Shown here: piece after piece, positions 1 through 10,767 of the stretch
Numbering within the stretch: the stretch's first letter is position 1
Layout of the letters: each line of letters begins with the position of its first letter
From: Antilocapra americana
Taxonomy: Eukaryota; Chordata; Mammalia; Artiodactyla; Antilocapridae
Direction: 5' to 3'
Assembly: GCA_007570785.1 (NCBI GenBank)
Contig: ML660777.1
Location: 9,064,734-9,128,733 of the forward strand
DNA: 64,000 nucleotides
Made by a program: the position numbers and the translations under genes
Notes under the pieces: generated by a model
Database searches by the model: none
What the model was told of the DNA's origin: nothing
What the model saw: the letters and a program-made list of their open reading frames with translations, nothing else

Positions 1-62
1 CCCTGTCCCTAGGAGTCTCCAGGCAAGAACACTGGAATGGATTGCATTTCCTTCTCCACACA
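1..62 (-). repeat. Bov-tA SINE fragment
   Basis: Carries the reverse complement of the BovB-derived body of Bov-tA (caggcaagaacactgg, then catttccttctcc). It is cut by the window edge on the left and ends where BovB sequence begins. The SINE therefore appears to have landed in, or replaced, the 3' part of the neighbouring BovB, whose last several hundred bases are missing here. Confidence 0.7.
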
Positions 63-271
63 CCCATACATGACTACTGGAAAAAGTAGCTTTGACTAGA
101 TAGACCTTTGTTGGAAAAGTAATGTCTCTGCTTTTTAATATGCTGTCTAGGTTGGTTATAGCTTTCCTCCAAGGAGTAAGTGTCTTTTAATTTCATGGCT
201 GCAGTCACCACCTGCAGTAATTCTGGAGGCCAAAAAATTAAAGTCTCTCCCTGCTTCCATTGTTTCCTCAT

Positions 272-1614
272 CTATGTGCCATGAAGTGATGGGACCAGAT
301 GCCATGACCTTAGTTTTCTGAATGTTGAGTTTAATCCAACTTTTTCACTCTCTTTCACTTTCATCAACAGGCTCTTTAGTTCTTCATTTTCTGCCATAAG
401 TGTCGTGTCATCTGCATATCTGAGGTTATTGATATTTCTCCCAGCAGTCTTGATTCCAGCTTGTGCTTCATCCAGCCTGGCATTTCTCATGATGTGTTCT
501 GCATATAACTTAAATAAGCAGGGTGACAATATATGCAGGGTGACAATTTGACGTACTCCTTTCCCTATTTGGAACTAGTCTGTTTTTCCATGACCAGTTC
601 TAACTGTTACTTGTTGACCTGCATACAGATTTCTCAGGAGGCAGGTGAGGTGATCTGATAATCCCATCTCTTGAAGAATTTTCTGGTTTGTTGTGATTCA
701 CACAGTCAAAGGCTTTGGCATAGTCAATAAAGCAGAAATAGATGTTTTTCTGGAACTCTCTTGCTTTTTCGATGATGCAGCAGATGTTGGCAATTTGATC
801 TCTGGTTCCTCTGCCTTTTCTAAAACCACCCTGACCGTATGGAAGTTCACAGTTTACATACTGTTGAAGCCTGGCTTGGAGAATTTTGAGCATTACTTTA
901 TAGCATGTGAGATGAGTGCAGTTGTGCAGTAGTTTGAGCATTCTTTGTCATAGCCTTTCTTTGAGATTGGAATGAAAACTGGCCTTTCCCAGTCTGTGGC
1001 CACTGCTGAGTTTTCCAAATTTGCTGGCATATTTAGTGCAGCACTTTCACAGCATCATCTTTTAGGATCTGAAATAGCTCAACTGGAATTCCATCACCTC
1101 CACTAGATTTGTTCGTAGTGATGCTTCCTAAGGCCCACTTGACTTCACATTCCAGGATGTCTGGCACCAGGTGAGTGATCACACCATCACGATTATCTAG
1201 GTCATGAATATTATTTTTGTATAGTTCTTCTGTGTATTCTTGCCACCTCTTCTTAATATCTTCTGCTTCTGTTAGGTCCATACCATTGCTGTCCTTTATT
1301 GTGCTCATCTTTGCATGAAATGTTCCCTTGGTATCTGTAATTTTCTTGAAGAGCTCTCTAGTTTTCCCCATTCTATTGTTGTCCTCTGTTTCTTTGCACT
1401 GATCCCTGAGGAAGTCTTTCTTATCTCTCCTTGCTATTCTTTGGAACTCTGCATTCAAATGGGTGTATCTTTCCTGTTCTCCTTTGCCTTTTGCATCTTT
1501 TCTTTTCTCTGCTATTTTTAAGGCCTCCTCAGACAACCATTTTGCCTTTTTACATTCCTCTTTCTTGGGGATGGTCTTGATCACTGCCTCCTGTACAATG
1601 TCATGAACCTCCAT
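272..1614 (-). pseudogene. BovB reverse transcriptase remnant (several frames)
   Basis: Three open pieces cover the RT in order. The piece at 1614-1033 holds the linker and RT entry (NKSSGGDGIPVELFQILKDD). The piece at 941-600 holds GGFRKGRGTRDQIANI and FIDYAKAFDCVNHNK, motif A with its aspartate. The piece at 529-272 begins at SPCLFKLYAEHIM and contains NLRYADDTTLMAE, motif C; the YADD codons lie at 407-418. The catalytic aspartates survive but the pieces are in different frames and separated by stops, and the thumb is rearranged below position 300. In a live element this enzyme copies BovB RNA, and probably SINE RNA, into the genome. Confidence 0.9.
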
Positions 1615-1874
1615 CTATGGATGCTTCAGGCACTCTGTCTATCAGGTCTAATCCCTTGAATCTATTTGTCACTTCTACTGTATAATCAATTGTAAGGGAT
1701 TTGATTTAGATCATACCTGAATGGTCTAGTGGTTTTCCTTACTTTCTTCAATATAAGTCTGAATTTAGCAACAAGGAGTTCATGATCTGAGTCACGGTCA
1801 GCTCCTGGTCTTGTTTTTGCTGACTGTATAGAGCTTCTCCATCTTTGGCTGCAAAGAATATAATCAATCTGATT

Positions 1875-2228
1875 TCAGTATTGACCATCTGGTGATGCCC
1901 ATGTGTAGAATCTTCTCTTGTGTTGTTGGAAGAGGGTGTTTGCTATGACCAGTGCATTCTTTTGGCAAAACTCTGTTAGCCTTTGCCTTGCTTCATTCTG
2001 TACTCCAAGGACAAATTTGCCTGTTACTCCAGGTTTCTCTTGACTTCCTAGTTTTGCATTCCAGTCCCCTACAACAAAGAGGACATCTTTTTTGGGTGTT
2101 AGTTCCAGAAGGTCTTGTAAGTCTTCACAGAACCATTCAACTTCAGCTTCTCCAGCATTACTGGTTGGGGCATAGACTTGGATTACTGTGATATTAAATG
2201 GTTTGCCTTGAAAACAAACAGAGATCAT
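1875..2228 (-). pseudogene. BovB endonuclease domain remnant
   Basis: A 117-codon open stretch reads as an APE-like endonuclease of RTE LINEs. Visible landmarks are QVYAPTSNA at the start, VVGDWNAKLG (the GDFNA-type motif that helps coordinate the metal) in the middle and TWASPDGQY at the end. In an active element this enzyme nicks the target DNA to prime reverse transcription. The fragment lacks the N-terminal catalytic part, which lies upstream in other frames, and the C-terminal SDH motif is beyond a stop. It is a relic and not a host gene; its closest match inside the window family would be other BovB copies. Confidence 0.88.
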
Positions 2229-2744
2229 TCTGTTGTTTGTGAGATTGCATCCAAGTACTGCATTTCAGACTCTCTTGTTGACTGTGATGGCTATTCCATT
2301 TCTTCTAAGGGATTCTTGCACACAGTAGTATATATATGGTCATCTGAGTTATATTCACCCATTCCAGTCCATTTTAGTTTGCTGATTCCTAAAAAGTTGA
2401 TATTCACTCTTGCCGTCTCCTGTTTGACCACTTCCAATTTGCCTTGATTCATGGACCTAACATTCCAGGTTCCTATGCAATATTGCTCTTACAGCATCAG
2501 ACTTTACTTCCATCACAAGTCACATCCACAACTGAGTGTTGTTTTTGCTTTGGCTCCATCTCTTCATTCTTTCTGGAGTTATTTCTCCACTGGTCTCCAG
2601 TAGCATATTGGGCACCTACTGACCTGGGAATTTCTTTTTTCAGTGTCCTATCTTTTTGCCTTTTCATACTGCTGAGTATAAAAGTGAATCTCAATAATTC
2701 TATGAGGTAGGTGTTACAAACAGCATAGGAGCATAGCAATAATG

Positions 2745-2993
2745 GTTGAGACTAATTAATGTTCCAGGATCTAACTGCCTGGGCTGTAATCCTGATGTCC
2801 CATTCTTTCTGGGAAACCTTAAGTTAGTAAATCTCTTTATGCCTCAGCTTCCCCATCTATACAATGAGATTAATGAAAGCACATATCTATTGCTTAGACC
2901 TTTCGTCATGATTAAAAGAGAGAATGCACACCAATCACTAAGCAAATTCCCTAGCACAGTCCCTGGCCCACTGTGTATACTCAATACATTTAC
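2745..2993 (+). repeat. MIR SINE
   Basis: Follows the MIR consensus across its length: a tRNA-like start ending in ctgcctgggctgtaatcctg, the core with tgcctcagcttccccatcta, then agtccctggcc and ctcaataca at the LINE-derived end. Heavily diverged, as expected for a pre-placental SINE. Confidence 0.75.
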
Positions 2994-2998
2994 TGTTT

Positions 2999-3185
2999 TG
3001 TTGTTCAGTCCAGTCTGACTCTTTTGCAACCCCACAGACTGTAGCCCACCAGGCTCCTCTGTCCATGGGATTTTCCAGGCAATAATACTAGAGTGGGATG
3101 CCATTTCCTTCTCCAGGGGATCTTCCCAATCCAGAGATCGAATCCAGGTCTCTGAATTGGTAAAGCAGATTCTTTACCATCTAAG
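2999..3185 (-). repeat. Bov-tA SINE
   Basis: Reverse complement of the ruminant tRNA-Glu/BovB composite SINE: ctgtagcccaccaggctcc, cttctccaggggatcttccc and a degenerate tRNA head ending in accatctaagccacaagg. First of three neighbouring copies in the same orientation. Confidence 0.88.
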
Positions 3186-3193
3186 CCACAAGG

Positions 3194-3412
3194 GAAAGTG
3201 AAAAGTGAAAGTGAAGTCACTCGGTCGTGTTCAACTCTGTGACCCCGTGGACTGTAGCCCACCAGGCTCCTCCGTCCATGGGATTCTCCAGGCAAGAGTA
3301 CTAGAGTGGGTTGCCATTTCCTTCTCCAGGGGATCTTCCCAACCCAGAGATTGAACCTGGGTCTCCCACATTGCAGGCAGACACTTTAACCTCTGAGCCA
3401 CCAGGGAAGCCC
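3194..3412 (-). repeat. Bov-tA SINE
   Basis: Second of the three. It has the fullest tRNA-derived head, ending in gagccaccagggaagcccc, and starts with an aaagtgaaaagtgaaagtg tract typical of a subset of these SINEs. Confidence 0.9.
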
Positions 3413-3451
3413 CTATTTAATACATAGTTAGCTATTATTAATCTATTTTGT

Positions 3452-3665
3452 GCCGTGCCATGCTAAGTTGCCTCAGTAGTGTCCAACTCTGTGACTTTAT
3501 GGACTCTAGCCTGCCAGGCTCCTCTGTCCATCGAATTCTCCAGGCAAAAATACTGGAGTGGGACGCTGTAACCTCTTCCAGAGGATCTTCCCAACCCAGG
3601 GATCAAACCCGTATCTCTTTAAGTCTCCTCCACTGGCAGGCAGGTTTTTAACCACTAGTGCTACC
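3452..3665 (-). repeat. Bov-tA SINE, diverged
   Basis: Third of the three. It shares tagcctgccaggctcctctg and gatcttcccaacccaggg, but its tRNA head is damaged (tttttaaccactagtgctacc), so its internal Pol III promoter is probably lost. Greater divergence suggests it is the oldest of the trio. Confidence 0.82.
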
Positions 3666-3761
3666 AATCTATTTTGTAGTGATAAGAAAACTGGTGCTTA
3701 AGAATAAATTATCCTGTTTTATATAGCAACTTCCCACTAGCTCTGTGATGACCTAGAGGGG

Positions 3762-3930
3762 TGAGATGGCAGGATGGTGGGAGTTGGGGGAGGAGGGAGG
3801 GATGCCCAAGAGGGAGGAAATATATGCATACTTATAGCCAATTCATGTTGTTGTATGGAAGAAACCAATACAACACTGTAATTATCCTCCAACTAAAAAT
3901 AAAAATTAAAAAAAATATGTATATATAATC
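3762..3930 (+). mobile_element. Ruminant L1 3' end (L1_BT-like)
   Basis: Matches the remembered 3' end of bovine L1: a G-rich stretch (gggagttgggggaggaggga), then atatgcatac, attcatgttgttgtatgg, aaaccaatacaac, cctccaactaaaaataaa and an A-rich tail. Only the last ~170 bases are present, a strong 5' truncation. Confidence 0.65.
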
Positions 3931-6150
3931 CAAGATCACTCAGAGATAAATTGGGTGGTAGGGTTGAAGTAGCAGAAAGTTAAGAGGGTTTCAAATGGTA
4001 AAATGACAAGGCTGAAATGGGAGTAACAAAGGTGAACTGACTCGAAGAGAAGGGTTTCAGAGACAGTCTTGTTGGGTCATATTTCATACGAGGGGGAAGG
4101 TTGCACAGACAGAGATCATGGTAGGATGCTGTGATCCTGGTGAGCAAGGCTTGAGGTGAAGTGGTGAGCAATACAACACAGGAGAATATGCTCTCGAATG
4201 GGGTTTGAGGGCATATTGGTTCAGATAAGGCACCCAGGGCTAAACAGAGCAAGATGGGCTGGAAAAGAGTTCAACACAATGAGCAGGTAAGCGCGCCCCT
4301 CAGGTGAGCCCCATCCCCAGGAGATAAACACCACCCTGGAACCTATGACAAAGGAGTGTCTGGAAATAAAACTCTGAATGCTGTAATCTGAGGGAAGGAG
4401 TACCCCTGTGCCATTTCTCACTTGTACTTCGTTCCTTCACCTACATTTTCTTCCCTTTGGGCAAAGATCAGCTATGTGCTTGTAGCCTTGCAGCCAACGT
4501 CTACATTAGGCAGAGGAAGCACAGTGCCCAGGGTCTAAGATACTTTCAGTGATCCACGAAAATATTTTCATTTTCATTACTTTTCAAATTGGAAGAGAAA
4601 AATGACATAAAAATAATGAATACATAAAAATGAATCCACCCCATGTTGTATGCATCTTTATATCAACACAGTCCTATACAATTATCAGTGTGGAGGAAGG
4701 GGTCTTTGAAGGCAAAAGTCCCAGCTTTGTGAGGGAATTACTGTCTAGATAAAGCACCAAAGTCATAATGCAGTCCTGCCAACCATGTGGGGTGGCATCA
4801 GTGAACAAGAAATGCTAAAAAGACTTGGAAAAAGCCCAGAGAGAACACGAGGGACCTGTGTTTGGGAAAGAAATCTCTCTTTGGGGTGAGGACAAAGAAG
4901 ATGCCAGATTCTGCCCACTCCCCCAGCCCCACCCCCCACCTCAGCAAGGGTACAGCTTTGTATCCACCCACATTAATTACACCTATGGGACCCATTCAGT
5001 CATTTTCACACAACATCGAAGATGACCCACGCACTTTGGCATCCTCGTTTCTATCATTTGCTCAAGCTCTTCCTCATGTTCGGCCTGTGAAATACCTAGC
5101 TCATTGATGCTGCCTCAAATGTTTTAAAAAATGACAGCATCAATTTTCCCTGTTTTGAGCTCCTGAATCATTCATTTAGAAGAATGGAATTTTCATGCTG
5201 TGACCTAAATAAGACCTATACACCTATTCTTACAAAATATTAGGATTAATTAAGAACAGCTCTCATCACTGAAATCTTTTGAACAAGTAAGAAAGATCAG
5301 GAGTTGCTCCTTCTTATTTTGCACCGAACACAATACATTGGGGTTTATAAATACACTTTATCAAATCCCTCTGTGCAAGTAGTCCTGAGTGTTTCCCCCA
5401 CCAACCCTGCACCATGAAAGAATGAATAAATGAATATCTAAGAGGGCCCACACAATACCCACGAGATAATCGGCATGCTGCAAGTGTCTGAAGATATCGT
5501 GTATGATAGACACCAAGGAGTGACCCTGTGCATTTTACTCCTGAATTACTGGTTGGCAGAAACGGCTGAGCAATACAAACAGATCCGAGGAGGATACAAC
5601 AGATAAACTCAGAAAACCAGTGGGCACGATTAGTAGATGTCAGAAGTATATTTCTGTCCCCTGCCACCTCCACAGATTTACGTAGGACACAGTTTCTGAT
5701 TTCCTTTGTTTTTCAACCTCAGTCTATTCTAGCTCCAGTGACTGGCTACAAATGGCCACACTGTTTACAGAAGGCTGGGGTGTCAGTTGTTGAAGGAAGA
5801 TGGAATCGAGCAGTCCACCTCCCACTCCAGAAGACTGGTTCCCAGCTCGGCGAAGGCTCTTGGGGTTCCAGCCTCCTAGGGAGTCAGTGAAGACCACCGG
5901 AGGTGATCTCTAAATCCAATCTCTGCAAGTCCAGCTTGCAGCGGCCTTGCGAGCAGAAGGAGACAGAGGGAGTGTCTCCACAACAGCCACACTGAAAATA
6001 ATTATTCTGATCCAAGAACATCAACTAAACTATGAGAATGGTCTTGTAAGCAAGGGCTGCTTTAATAGAAACATAAGTATTATGCATTGCAGTCTATTAT
6101 AAATTGGTTGTAATTTTCTCCTGACACTTTCTGAATTAGTTAGTATACAA

Positions 6151-6172
6151 AAATAATAATAATAATAATAAC
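6151..6172. repeat. (TAA)n microsatellite
   Basis: About seven units of aat/taa in an uninterrupted run; a possible length-polymorphic locus. Confidence 0.9.
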
Positions 6173-7301
6173 AAATGCCACAAAGCAAAAAAAAAAGCAA
6201 ACTCGATGTCTGAAGGTTAATGATTGCTCATGAAAGCCACAGAAATAAATTATCTGCCTAGGGACACTGTCACATGATCAGCACAAAAGCAGCAAGAGCC
6301 AAAAATGTTTATGTAGAGGAAAAAAACACTGTCAGCGTCACCGAACCCTTCCCCCCACAGCTAAATTCGAGTCCTGAGCCAGCCAGCTGCTCCTGACTGC
6401 TTACATTAAACTAATTTGTGCTGCTACATTGCAGCTGCTTAATTTTTAGGCTGAACTTTATCACCAATAAGTGTTACAATAACAAGCGATATGATGGTAT
6501 CTCTGAAGAAATATCCATCAACCTCCAAACAATGACAGCTTCAGGAGAGGAGACTGCAGAAAAACAAATTAAAAAAAAACACACACACAGAAAAGAAAAT
6601 CACCCCCACACTGCCTCTTTACGGGGGGGAGGGGCGAACTTTTAGTGGGAAAGGCTTTAAAACGCTGCTTTGTTCCGAAGGCCATTCTGAAATGAAGAAG
6701 GGGGATGATTGAAAAGGTTAGCAAGAAGGGGAGGAGTTAACAAGTAAGATGTGCTTTTGCTAAGAGAGGGTGATTTGCAAGGTGAGAGCCTGAGATGGGA
6801 GAAGGCAATTTTGCTACAACAATGCATCCAGCCCCTCTCTTTCTTTTGCTTACTGCCCCCCCCAACCCCAACCTTATGCCAACCCAACCTGGAGCTTAAG
6901 CCGTGATTCCAGACTTGTTCTCCACATTCTCCTCTGGCCAGCCGGGCACTGGAGCTGACAGTATTACTTGTTGTTCCCCAGGTCTTCTGTGCTGTTTTCC
7001 TAGCCCAGTGTAAATGCAGAAACTCTTCTTTGGACAGAAACAGACACTGACCTGAACTGGTTTCAATTCCTGCCAAATATGCAGGCACTGTTTTTGCTAC
7101 ATTTTGGAATTTGGCTTATACCCTACGTCAGGCATTTATTTGTACTCAGAACTAGAATAGAGACCTAACTACTTAAAACATAAAAGATTTTTTTTTTTAA
7201 GCATTAGGAATGCACTGAAACTTTTCCACTATTAATTCATCTGAATATGATGCATGTTTTTTAGTTGAGCTAGCTCATTACCCCCTCCTGTTTACTATGT
7301 T

Positions 7302-7341
7302 GGGGGGGGGAGGTGGGGGTGGAAGGGTAAAGGTTGGGGGG
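7302..7341 (+). other. G-quadruplex-capable G-rich tract
   Basis: Runs of 9, 5, 3 and 6 guanines on the plus strand, separated by loops of 4, 5 and 8 bases, within 40 bases. The long first run can supply several G-triads, so a four-tetrad or three-tetrad fold is plausible. It sits in the repeat-poor island. Confidence 0.65.
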
Positions 7342-8195
7342 ACAATTCAACTTCACCCTGCTCAGTAATTACAAAAACAATTCTTTTGAAAGCCGGGGAA
7401 GAACACTCATGTCAGCTATTTACAGCATTTTTTAAATTCTGTGGTTTTCAGAATTAAGGTTCAAAGTGAGTGTCACTAATGTTGAGTAATAAAGTAGTTT
7501 TCCTTGCACAAAGATACTCTAAATTTAAAGAGAGATGTTTACGCTGGAATAATTTTCTCTGGCAGGAAAGGGGGGCGGAGGGAGATTTAGACCTGCCCCT
7601 GTTTTTTTCAACTCCACCACACCTTTACACCTCGTGGTCCCAGCCCAGTCCTAGCAGTATTTTCTTTTTTCAGGCGGCTGATAAATCACACTACAGAGCT
7701 GACTCAAAACGCCTCGAGCAGGGCCGTGTTTCCATGGGTTTCTGTTGATGTCCCCCGACTGTGGCTGGGTGAGTGTGTTTGTGAGAGTTCTCTAAGGGAC
7801 AATCCCAGAGGACGTGGATATGGAAGGAGTCCCTAGAGCCCTTCAGGATGGCTCAGCCCCTGTGCCAAGTGGGTCACTGTTGTGCAACTCCAGGCTTTCT
7901 CTCCACCCAGGGCTCAGCAGGATGTCTCTGTCTGCTGTTGGCAAGACTTTAAGACTGCTGGGAACTCAGACACAAGCATGCTGGGGCCTGGAGGTATGGC
8001 AGAGTGTAACTTGAATGAGGGTAACTTTCTAAATGGTGCCTAAGCATAGGCAGGCTGGGAAGGCATCAAGATGGGAGGATAATGGAAGGGAGGATCTCTG
8101 AACAGCCACTCGATTTTCTTAATGCTAGAGTCCTTTGCTTCCTTTGGTTGCCCTTGAACAGCGTACAGGGCCTTCTTACAGTTAGAGGCCAGTTA

Positions 8196-8531
8196 TTGTT
8201 CAGTTGCTAACTCGTGTCTGACTCTTTGTGACCCCGTGGACTGCAGTACACCAGGCTTCCTTGTTCTTCACTATGTCCCAGAGTTTGCTCAAACTCGTGT
8301 CCATTGAGTCAATGATGCCATCCAACCATCTCATCCTCTGTTGTCCCCTTCCCCTCCTGCCCTCAATCTTTCCCAGCATCAGGGTCTTTTCCAATGAATC
8401 AGCTCTTCACATCAGGTGGCCAAAGTATTGGAGCTTCAGCTTCAGCATCAGTCCTTCCAGTGAATGTTCAGGATTGATTTCCTTTAGGATTGACTGGTTT
8501 GGTTTCCTTGCTGTCCAAGGGATTCTCAAGA
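8196..8531 (-). mobile_element. BovB LINE 3' end
   Basis: Minus-strand BovB 3' terminus. In element direction it carries the last codons (KYFGH-type region at 8410-8440, then [20 protein letters not shown] at 8394 downward) and the non-coding tail shared with Bov-tA. It is 5'-truncated at about 8531. Confidence 0.88.
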
Positions 8532-8763
8532 TGGACATCCTGTCAAAACTTCAAGTGTGAAATGAGGAATTAATTTGATGGAATGTATCTGTCTATCTTA
8601 CCTGTTTCTCCAGAGCTGGACTGAACTGGTTTGGCGAGGACACTTGAAGTCTCATGAATAAGTTCATACGTTTGGTGTGGAAGGCAGATCTAAAGATGTG
8701 GGTGCTGGTGTGTATGTGTGAATGTGCACATATGCATATGTGTGGGGAGCACATATGAATTCA

Positions 8764-8778
8764 GAAACAGTCAGTATG
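8764..8778. repeat. Target-site duplication, left copy (NDUFA4 retrocopy)
   Basis: gaaacagtcagtatg, matched by gaaacagtcggtatg at 9269-9283 with one transition. It fixes the left edge of the processed pseudogene. Confidence 0.85.
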
Positions 8779-9268
8779 TGTGGCTGTTTAATCCTGGACC
8801 TTGCAGGTTAGTTTTTCTCTCTGGACTTGAGGCCTCTATTGCAACCATGCCCCAGCAGATCATCAGTCAGGCCAAGAAGCATCATAGCTTGACCCCCTTC
8901 ATATTTACTGGAGGAGGAGGTACTGGAGCAACACTGCATGTCTTGCACCTGGCCTTGCTCAATCGCGATGTCAGGCGGGCCAGAAAGAATAACCAGAACC
9001 CTGGAATCAGCTGGGTCCTAATGATCAGTACAAGTTCTATTCAGTGAATGTAGATTATAGAAAACTGAATAAAGAATATCCAGACTTCTAAATGAAGTAT
9101 TTCACTATAAAGCTGTTTAGAATGAAGGTCTTCCAGAAGCCATCCGCACAATTTTCCACTTAATCAGGAAATATTTCCCCTCTAAATGCACGAAATCATG
9201 TTGATGTATTCTGTTGGGGTTTACACTGAATAATAAATAGTCTGAAACTTGGGGGAAAAAAAAAAAGG
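8779..9268 (+). pseudogene. NDUFA4: Processed pseudogene of NDUFA4
   Basis: The parent gene encodes an 81-residue mitochondrial inner-membrane protein, first assigned to complex I and now regarded as a subunit of cytochrome c oxidase. The retrocopy starts at ATG 8847 and ends at TAA 9089-9091. Its reading frame gives [17 protein letters not shown], then [18 protein letters not shown], and after a frame change [16 protein letters not shown] and EYPDF, which is the NDUFA4 order. The span is 245 nt where an intact gene needs 246: one C is missing near 8993, shifting the frame before the C-terminal third. Several conserved residues are also changed. No introns are present, a 3' untranslated region follows with an aataaa-type signal near 9230, and an 11-A tail lies at 9256-9266. 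Flanking 15-nt repeats show L1-type retrotransposition. It cannot make normal protein. Confidence 0.93.
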
Positions 9269-9283
9269 GAAACAGTCGGTATG
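9269..9283. repeat. Target-site duplication, right copy (NDUFA4 retrocopy)
   Basis: gaaacagtcggtatg directly after the A-tail, pairing with 8764-8778 (14 of 15 identical). Confidence 0.85.
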
Positions 9284-9904
9284 AAGACATTCTTTTTCAT
9301 TCTCAAGCCAGCCCCACAATGACAGAAAGAACTTGCTACCAGCCAGAAATGATGTCACAGCATTGAGCAGTTTGAATTGGCTACTTTCCTGAAAATCTCT
9401 AGAAACAAATCTTTTTCCATGTAGCCTTTTCCAGAACAGTGACAAATTAACATAGACTCTGCAGATCCTGAATTAGGATCGTAACTCAGGAACGTGGCTA
9501 CATTTACCCCTGTGAGCTCCATACGCATGGAGGCCCTATAGCTGCAGATTCCCTCAGCCTGTCTCTGAACTTCCCTCAATCTAACTTTGCTTTTACGCTA
9601 GAAAATATGCCTTTCTGGCTTCTAATTGTCAGAGAAGTGAAAACAGTTAATGAGGTAGGTTGTAATTTCCAATTCACAGCATTAATGCTTATCATCATCA
9701 GCTTGTGATGTATCATTTTTCACAAAGTGTGGAAAGCAAGATATAAGACTAAGGAATACAAATGTTGTTTGCATTTCTGCCTTCCTGTAAGCACATAGGC
9801 CAAATTATAAAGTGACCAAAGCCAGATATCTAAGTATTCTTTCTTAGGATTACAAGTGACAAATAACTTATCTAAAATTAAAACTGCTGTCACTATTACA
9901 ATTT
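9284..9904. other. Single-copy stretch
   Basis: No repeat family or coding signal recognised. Open frames of up to 74 codons on the minus strand show no family resemblance. Confidence 0.5.
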
Positions 9905-10242
9905 TTTTAAATATTCATTTATTTATTTATTTTTGCCTGCACTGGGTCTTCATTGCTATGCGCAGGCTTTCTCAAGTGGTGGCAAGCAGGCACTACTCTC
10001 TAGCTGTGGTGCATAGGCTTCTCCTTGCAGTGACTTCTTTTGTTGCTGAACATGGGCTCCAGGCACTTGGACTTCAGTAATGTCGGCACTTAGGCTCAGC
10101 AGTTGTGGCTCGTGGGCTCCAGAGCGCTGGTGCACAGGCTCGGTTGCCCCGTGGCACGTGGGATCTTCCTGGACCAGGGATCGAACTGGTATCCCTTGCA
10201 CTGCAAGGCAGACTCTTAACCACTGGACCACCAGGGAAGCCC
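9905..10242 (-). repeat. CHR-type tRNA-Glu SINE (cetartiodactyl)
   Basis: On the minus strand it begins with the tRNA-like head (reverse complement of aaccactggaccaccaggga at 10218-10237). Then comes a CHR-2-like body with the characteristic cagcagttgtggctcgtggg and gctctagagc-like segments. It ends in an A-rich tail, seen here as the attt repeats at 9915-9933. Close to full length. Confidence 0.8.
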
Positions 10243-10767
10243 AACATTTTTATATAAGTTCATGATAAAGTATTTTTGTCCTAAAATCATAAATTTCTTT
10301 ACAGGTCATCAAAAGAGATGATGTATGTGAACATGTCTTGCAAACAGTGGATGCTATTTAAACATGAAGGATATCCACATCTGTTTTCAAATTTTAACCA
10401 TAATCTCTTCTTTTATTTGCAACAAAAGTAAAGAAAGGTAAAGTGATCAGGCAAAATATTCCAGGAAACAGGACTCAATGGCAAGTCTTGTCACAGTTCT
10501 TCACTCAACCAGTATTTACTGTGTGTTTACTGTGTATATAGTGAGGGTATTGTGTGTTTATTGTGTATACTGATGTCATGGAACTTGAGAGGTCCTTTGA
10601 ATACCATTCTCCTGCTTGAAATATGTGTCCTCACCAGTGGAAAACATCCCCCCATTCAAACACAAAGAGGTAGGACAACGGAGCAGAAGCCAGTATCTCT
10701 GAAATCCCTCAGCTAGCATATACTTAGCTGTACTGAGTGGTGAACGATGGGGAAGATGTGGATAGAG
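10243..10767. other. Single-copy stretch
   Basis: Nothing recognised apart from a short internally repetitive segment (tactgtgtgtttactgtgta and relatives, about 10510-10570). Confidence 0.5.

Larger units (their letters stand above)
66..2672 (-). mobile_element. BovB (RTE-clade) LINE, 5' and 3' incomplete
   Basis: Read on the minus strand this is one long BovB copy. Order in element direction: apurinic-type endonuclease near 2228-1875, linker, reverse transcriptase from about 1200 down to 270, then sequence that stops at the motif for VVMYG near 70. The 5' side ends at about 2672, inside the pre-endonuclease region, which is the usual 5' truncation made by target-primed reverse transcription. 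The full family element is about 3.2 kb (known), so this is one of the longer kinds of copy. Frame changes and stops split it into at least five pieces, so no protein can be made. BovB is known to have entered ruminants by horizontal transfer, with squamates as the commonly cited relatives. Confidence 0.92.
3931..8190. other. Repeat-poor island with candidate conserved block
   Basis: More than 4 kb with no SINE, LINE or MITE that I recognise, which is unusual beside the crowded first 4 kb. Short open frames occur (for example 144 codons at 7088-6657 on the minus strand), but none resembles a protein family and their composition is not coding-like. The stretch at about 6370-6560 is mixed in composition and rich in AT homeobox-like cores (attaaactaatttg, gcttaatttttagg). 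It looks like the kind of sequence retained in conserved non-coding elements; this is inference only. A (TAA)n run and a G-rich tract lie inside. Confidence 0.5.

Noticed and set aside
2999..3665. Apparent satellite array or CRISPR-like repeat series
   Set aside because: The units are three separately diverged Bov-tA SINEs with different edges, in a eukaryotic genome.
6657..7088. 144-codon minus-strand frame in the repeat-free island
   Set aside because: No domain, no splice or promoter context, low-complexity composition and runs of G/C; length is within chance for a region of this size.
8718..9047. 109-codon plus-strand frame that could be taken as a small protein gene
   Set aside because: Its start lies upstream of the NDUFA4 ATG, the frame leaves NDUFA4 at the missing C near 8993, and the A-tail plus target duplications mark a retrocopy.
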